From assembly GCA_965644295.1 (NCBI GenBank), contig CBFFRP010000374.1, positions 1 to 64,000 on the forward strand: a DNA stretch of 64,000 nt. Direction: 5' to 3'. Positions 60,505 to 64,000 of the stretch are shown here, piece by piece (position 1 is the first letter of the stretch; each line of letters starts with the position of its first letter). Source of the DNA: Paraphysomonas bandaiensis (lineage: Eukaryota > Chrysophyceae). A model generated the notes under the pieces. The model was not told the origin of the DNA. It worked only from the letters and a program-made list of their open reading frames with translations, and made no database searches. A program made the translations under genes and the position numbers.

Positions 60505-63500
60505 CTACTTGCGCCTTCTTTTATCCCTTGGTCCCTCATTGATCACTTCAGTGGAACTCTTAACTTTCTCTCCAAGATTTCTCTTTCTCTGCTCCATATA
60601 TGATAAACCAACCAATGACTTTGTATAAATATCTGCTGCTTGTTGCGATGTATGCACATGCACTAACTTAATCGTATTGAACTGATTGGGATCCACGTGC
60701 TCTCTCACCATGTGATACTTAATCTCAATGTGCTTCGACTTCTTGTGAAACACTGGGTTTTCGGCCAAATCCTGGGCACTCTGACTGTCGATGAAGAATG
60801 GTGTGGGTTTGATGAGCCTCAACTTAATCTCACCCGTCACCCCCCGAACCCATAGCACTTCTTGGAGACCCGAGTAAATACACTGATACTCAGACTGCAT
60901 GCTTGACGTTGCCACTGTCGTCTGCAGTTTGGACTGCCAGACTATAGGCCCTCCCGCTGCAAACCCAACGTACCCCGACGTGGACTTCCTGGAGAGCTGA
61001 TCTCCCGCCCAATCCGCGTCAGTAAACATATGGAAGTCGAACCGTCTACTCCCATATTGAATCCCTTTGTCAATAGAACCACGAATATATTGCCATACAT
61101 GTGTTAATAGCTTGCATACTTCAATATTCACCTTATTACTGAACCGAGACAGTACTCCCACTGCATAGGCTATATCCGGCCTCGTGTTCATCGATAGATA
61201 TAGTAATGCACCTATCAGCGGCCGATATGGGAAGTTATCTACTATAAGCTGTTCCTCCTCGGTATGCTCATGCCGCGCCCCTTTTGCCACTAGATCCATT
61301 GCTTCCGCCGGTAGAGGACTCTTCCGTACCTTTCGCGGTGACCCAAGATACTTTTCAAACTTTTCTAAGATCTTAGCCGCATATACTGATTGGTCAAGAC
61401 GAATATACTCTGGCGTTCTTGTGACTCGAACATTCAGAAAATGTTCCATCTCGCCCATATCCTTCATATCAAACCGGGCACACAGTTGAGCTTTAATATC
61501 CTTCACTATGTTGACATCACGACCTAACACTAGGATATCATCCACATATATCGTTAATAATATCAATTCATCGCCCTTATACTGATAATACAAACACGGG
61601 TCTAATACACATGGTTTAAAATGCATAGATCGTATGAATTTATCCAATGTTTTCCACCACGACCGCGGGGAACTCCGAAGCCCGTATAACGACTTCTTCA
61701 ACTTAAAGCAGTACCCCTCAGGCAGCTGAAAGTCCGGAGTTGCCTTCATATATACATCCCCCTCTATATCTGCATATAGAAATGCGTTAGACACATCCAG
61801 TTGATGAATTACCATGTTCATCACGAAAGCTATGGCGATTAACAGTCGCACTGTTACCCCCTTAACAACGGGTGCGAAATGGTTCGCCCAACCACTCGAC
61901 TGCTGTCCACAACCGATTGCTACAAGACGAGCCTTATATCGGCGGACCTCTCCCTCCTTATCGTACTTCTTTCCATAGACGTACTTGGAGTGCAGTGGGA
62001 CGACTCCGTCCGGTATACGAGTCACCTCCATGGTATCTCGCTTCGCCAAACCCTCTCGCTCTACACGGCGAGCTCGTCTCCACTCCCTGTGCTCGGCACT
62101 CTCCAAGGACTCACGATGTGTCTGAGGCACTGTCGACTCTTCCGCTGACATCCACACTGAGTCTGCCTCCTGTAAAAGGTCACTCACATCACTCTCATCA
62201 CTCAAATGATGGATTTGTCCTAACACCGACACATTCGTTACCGTCCTTGGAGTTCTTGCGCGTTTGCCGTGCGGATGATTCTCGGCAGGGGTCCCTTCCC
62301 CCGAAGGTAATGCTGAGTCAGCCTGGGGCTGCACCTGCCCACTTTCCGACTGCTGTGGCACCACTCCGCTGATACCGCCGTCACGGTTGTCAGTAACTCT
62401 GGCCCTAACCACCCTCTGCGCAAGATCCTCTGTCATCTTCTTGATGTCAGCAATATGAATAGGAGTTTTATCCTCCACTTGAACCTGGTTACCAGTAACC
62501 AACGACCGGTATCCCACAATAAGTCCCTTCCTTATCACCACTCTGTTAGTCTTGTATAGCAGACCACCATCCTCATGGTGCTTTCCGATAAGATACTCAA
62601 ACTCACCCGGTTGACGAGCCTCGGGATCTATAGCCACTTGAGCCTCCTCCAGCTCTCTATAATAATCCTGAGACCTCTCAGGTACCGATTCATCAAATAA
62701 TACATGTACAGAGTGTACTACGGTGTCCCCCACTAGCACCTTGTATCCTTTTCGATCAGCTGGATACCCTATGAAATAACCTGTCATTGCTTTGTCCTCC
62801 CAGTCCTTCCTCCTGTCGGCCTTGGGTGTTAGCACATATGCTTTGCACCCCCATTTCCGTAGCCACGATAGGCTGGGAACGCTCCCCCTGGGACACACTC
62901 ATATGGAGACATCCATCCTTGCCACGTCCGAGTTGGCATTCGTCGCACAATGTAACATGCAGTTTGATAAGCATCAAACCAGAACGACTTTGGAAGTCCA
63001 GATGCCGTCAACATCGTCAGTGTCATCTCCCCAATTGTTCGGAATTTCCTCTCAGACACCGCGTTGAGCTCTGGCGTGTCTCGTGTTGTATGTGACACCC
63101 GAGTCCCATATCGCTGCAACAGATACTCTCTTATCTGCTGACTAATAAGTTCGGATCCTCCATCGGCATGATACTCCACTATACGGTTCCACCCCTCGTA
63201 CTTCACTAAGTGGACCTCGCACAAGTGTCGTAGACATTTGAACACCTCCTCTCCGCTTCGAGTCCTCAATCCATATTCCCATATCATCTTTGTTGCTAAG
63301 TCCGTAAATAGGAGCACGTACTTATACCCTTGTCTGGATTCACAATTGAGATAGACGGAGATGTCCGCTGTTACTCTTTCCAGGAACCTGACTGCGCTTA
63401 GCTCTTCGTTGTCCCGTGATTTGAACGAATGCCTGGTTATCTTCGCCTTGGCACACCATTTACACAGGGGTTTCTTGCAACTCTTCTCCTTTGCCTTCGA

Positions 63501-64000
63501 AAGGTGATGTCGTTGTAGTCCTGATCCTCTGAATAACATGTGTCGGTGAGCTTCTATTAACTTCGATTTCGAGACATGTCCAGTACGCTCATGTAAGCGA
63601 TCCAACGCATCTTGTCCTGTATTATCCGACAAATTTACCTCCTCTATCTGATTGCACATAGACACATTTGGCAGATTTAACACCTCCATCAAGTCCACAT
63701 ACGGCATCCCTCCATGCTCATCGTACTCTCCAGTCAACACCTCGTTTCCAGAGTCCAATTCCACGATTTTAGGCTTTCGAAGCAGTTGTAATCCGTATCC
63801 CATTGATCTCAGCATCCCTCCTGACACAATGTTCTTCACCGCTTCTTCACTAACTCTGATGTCTCTCCATTCCCCGAATGTACCAGTTCCCTGTGTCTCC
63901 AATTGAGAACCCTTTCTAGTTAGTTGGATTGCCCCAAACTCAGGAGTAAATGACTCCAGTGCAATTTTATCCTTTACTATAAACAGTCTTTTACTTGCAC
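60505..64000 (-). CDS. Ty1/copia pol (integrase, RT, RNase H), one frameshift, runs off window
   Basis: The minus frame enters from the window end, is open through 62829, and carries the gag-pre-integrase zinc finger (H, H, C, C; RHHLSK and LCKWCAKAKI). Next comes the integrase core, with VTADISVYL giving the first acidic residue and YHADGGSELI the second. A second frame (60505-62898) holds the rest of integrase, reverse transcriptase (IYVDDILVLG) and RNase H (FTDADWAGDQLSRKSTSGY). They overlap at a run of five C at about 62885. The truncated copy at about 4050 has six C there and is open, so this copy has lost one base or the base is an assembly error. Otherwise it looks young. The order integrase before RT defines copia. 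Confidence 0.93.

Overview
This is nuclear DNA of a unicellular eukaryote whose group I could not fix. It has short, AT-rich spliceosomal introns (mostly about 45-120 nt, GT...AG, many with a T-rich tract before the AG). It also has eukaryote-only gene families (Mediator, exosome cap protein, V-ATPase, FYVE, AGC kinase, DDX52, RBM42, Orai-like channel), a Ty1/copia LTR retrotransposon and long (TATG/CATA)n arrays. I rebuilt exon chains by eye. In each complete model all exon phases close and the total length is divisible by three. No RNA gene or CRISPR array was seen.

Layout. 1-840: minus-strand ankyrin-repeat exons, three full 99-nt exons separated by microsatellite-rich introns. 1165-4636: a gag scrap joined head-to-head to a truncated copia pol copy. 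4635-4922: a 288-bp repeat that recurs, identical as far as I can read, at 12495-12782, and that truncates a membrane-protein gene (possibly Erf4/GOLGA7-like, 4923-6083, minus). 6664-7782: Mediator subunit 20-like gene. 8467-10479: V-ATPase subunit A (minus). 13387-15875: JmjC dioxygenase with a signal-like N-terminus (minus). 16064-17349: a long tetranucleotide array and two foldback sequences. 18395-19412: Orai-like Ca2+ channel (minus). 19537-19759: a Tourist-like MITE. 20026-22037: FYVE protein. 22663-23193: unknown gene (minus). 23866-24925: RBM42. 26144-28216: intronless ankyrin ORF (minus). 28803-30655: methyltransferase with a signal-like N-terminus. 31532-33891: DDX52/Rok1 helicase (minus), with degenerate scraps of it at 35351 and 36933 split by an insertion. 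34262-34972: unknown ORF. 37517-38446: Sec14/CRAL-TRIO protein. 38839-40888: exosome subunit RRP4 (minus, 11 exons). 41626-44421: nuclear protein with a BRPF/JADE/Epl1-type segment. 46287-49025: cyclic-nucleotide-dependent AGC kinase (minus). 51056-55182: a tandemly duplicated two-pore channel with EF-hands (minus). 55777-59604: a 1275-aa SKICH-like/SIR2/TPR-like protein. 59979-64000: copia 3' LTR and pol (minus), running off the window.

Housekeeping genes (V-ATPase, RRP4, DDX52, RBM42, Med20) are interleaved with signalling genes (Orai-like channel, EF-hand channel, cyclic-nucleotide kinase, FYVE, Sec14). No operon logic is expected. The one pairing worth noting is the head-to-head EF-hand channel and SIR2 gene, which share about 0.6 kb of upstream DNA. 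The strongest candidates for undescribed biology are the SKICH-SIR2-TPR protein, the duplicated channel with non-canonical filters, and the mobile/foldback sequences.
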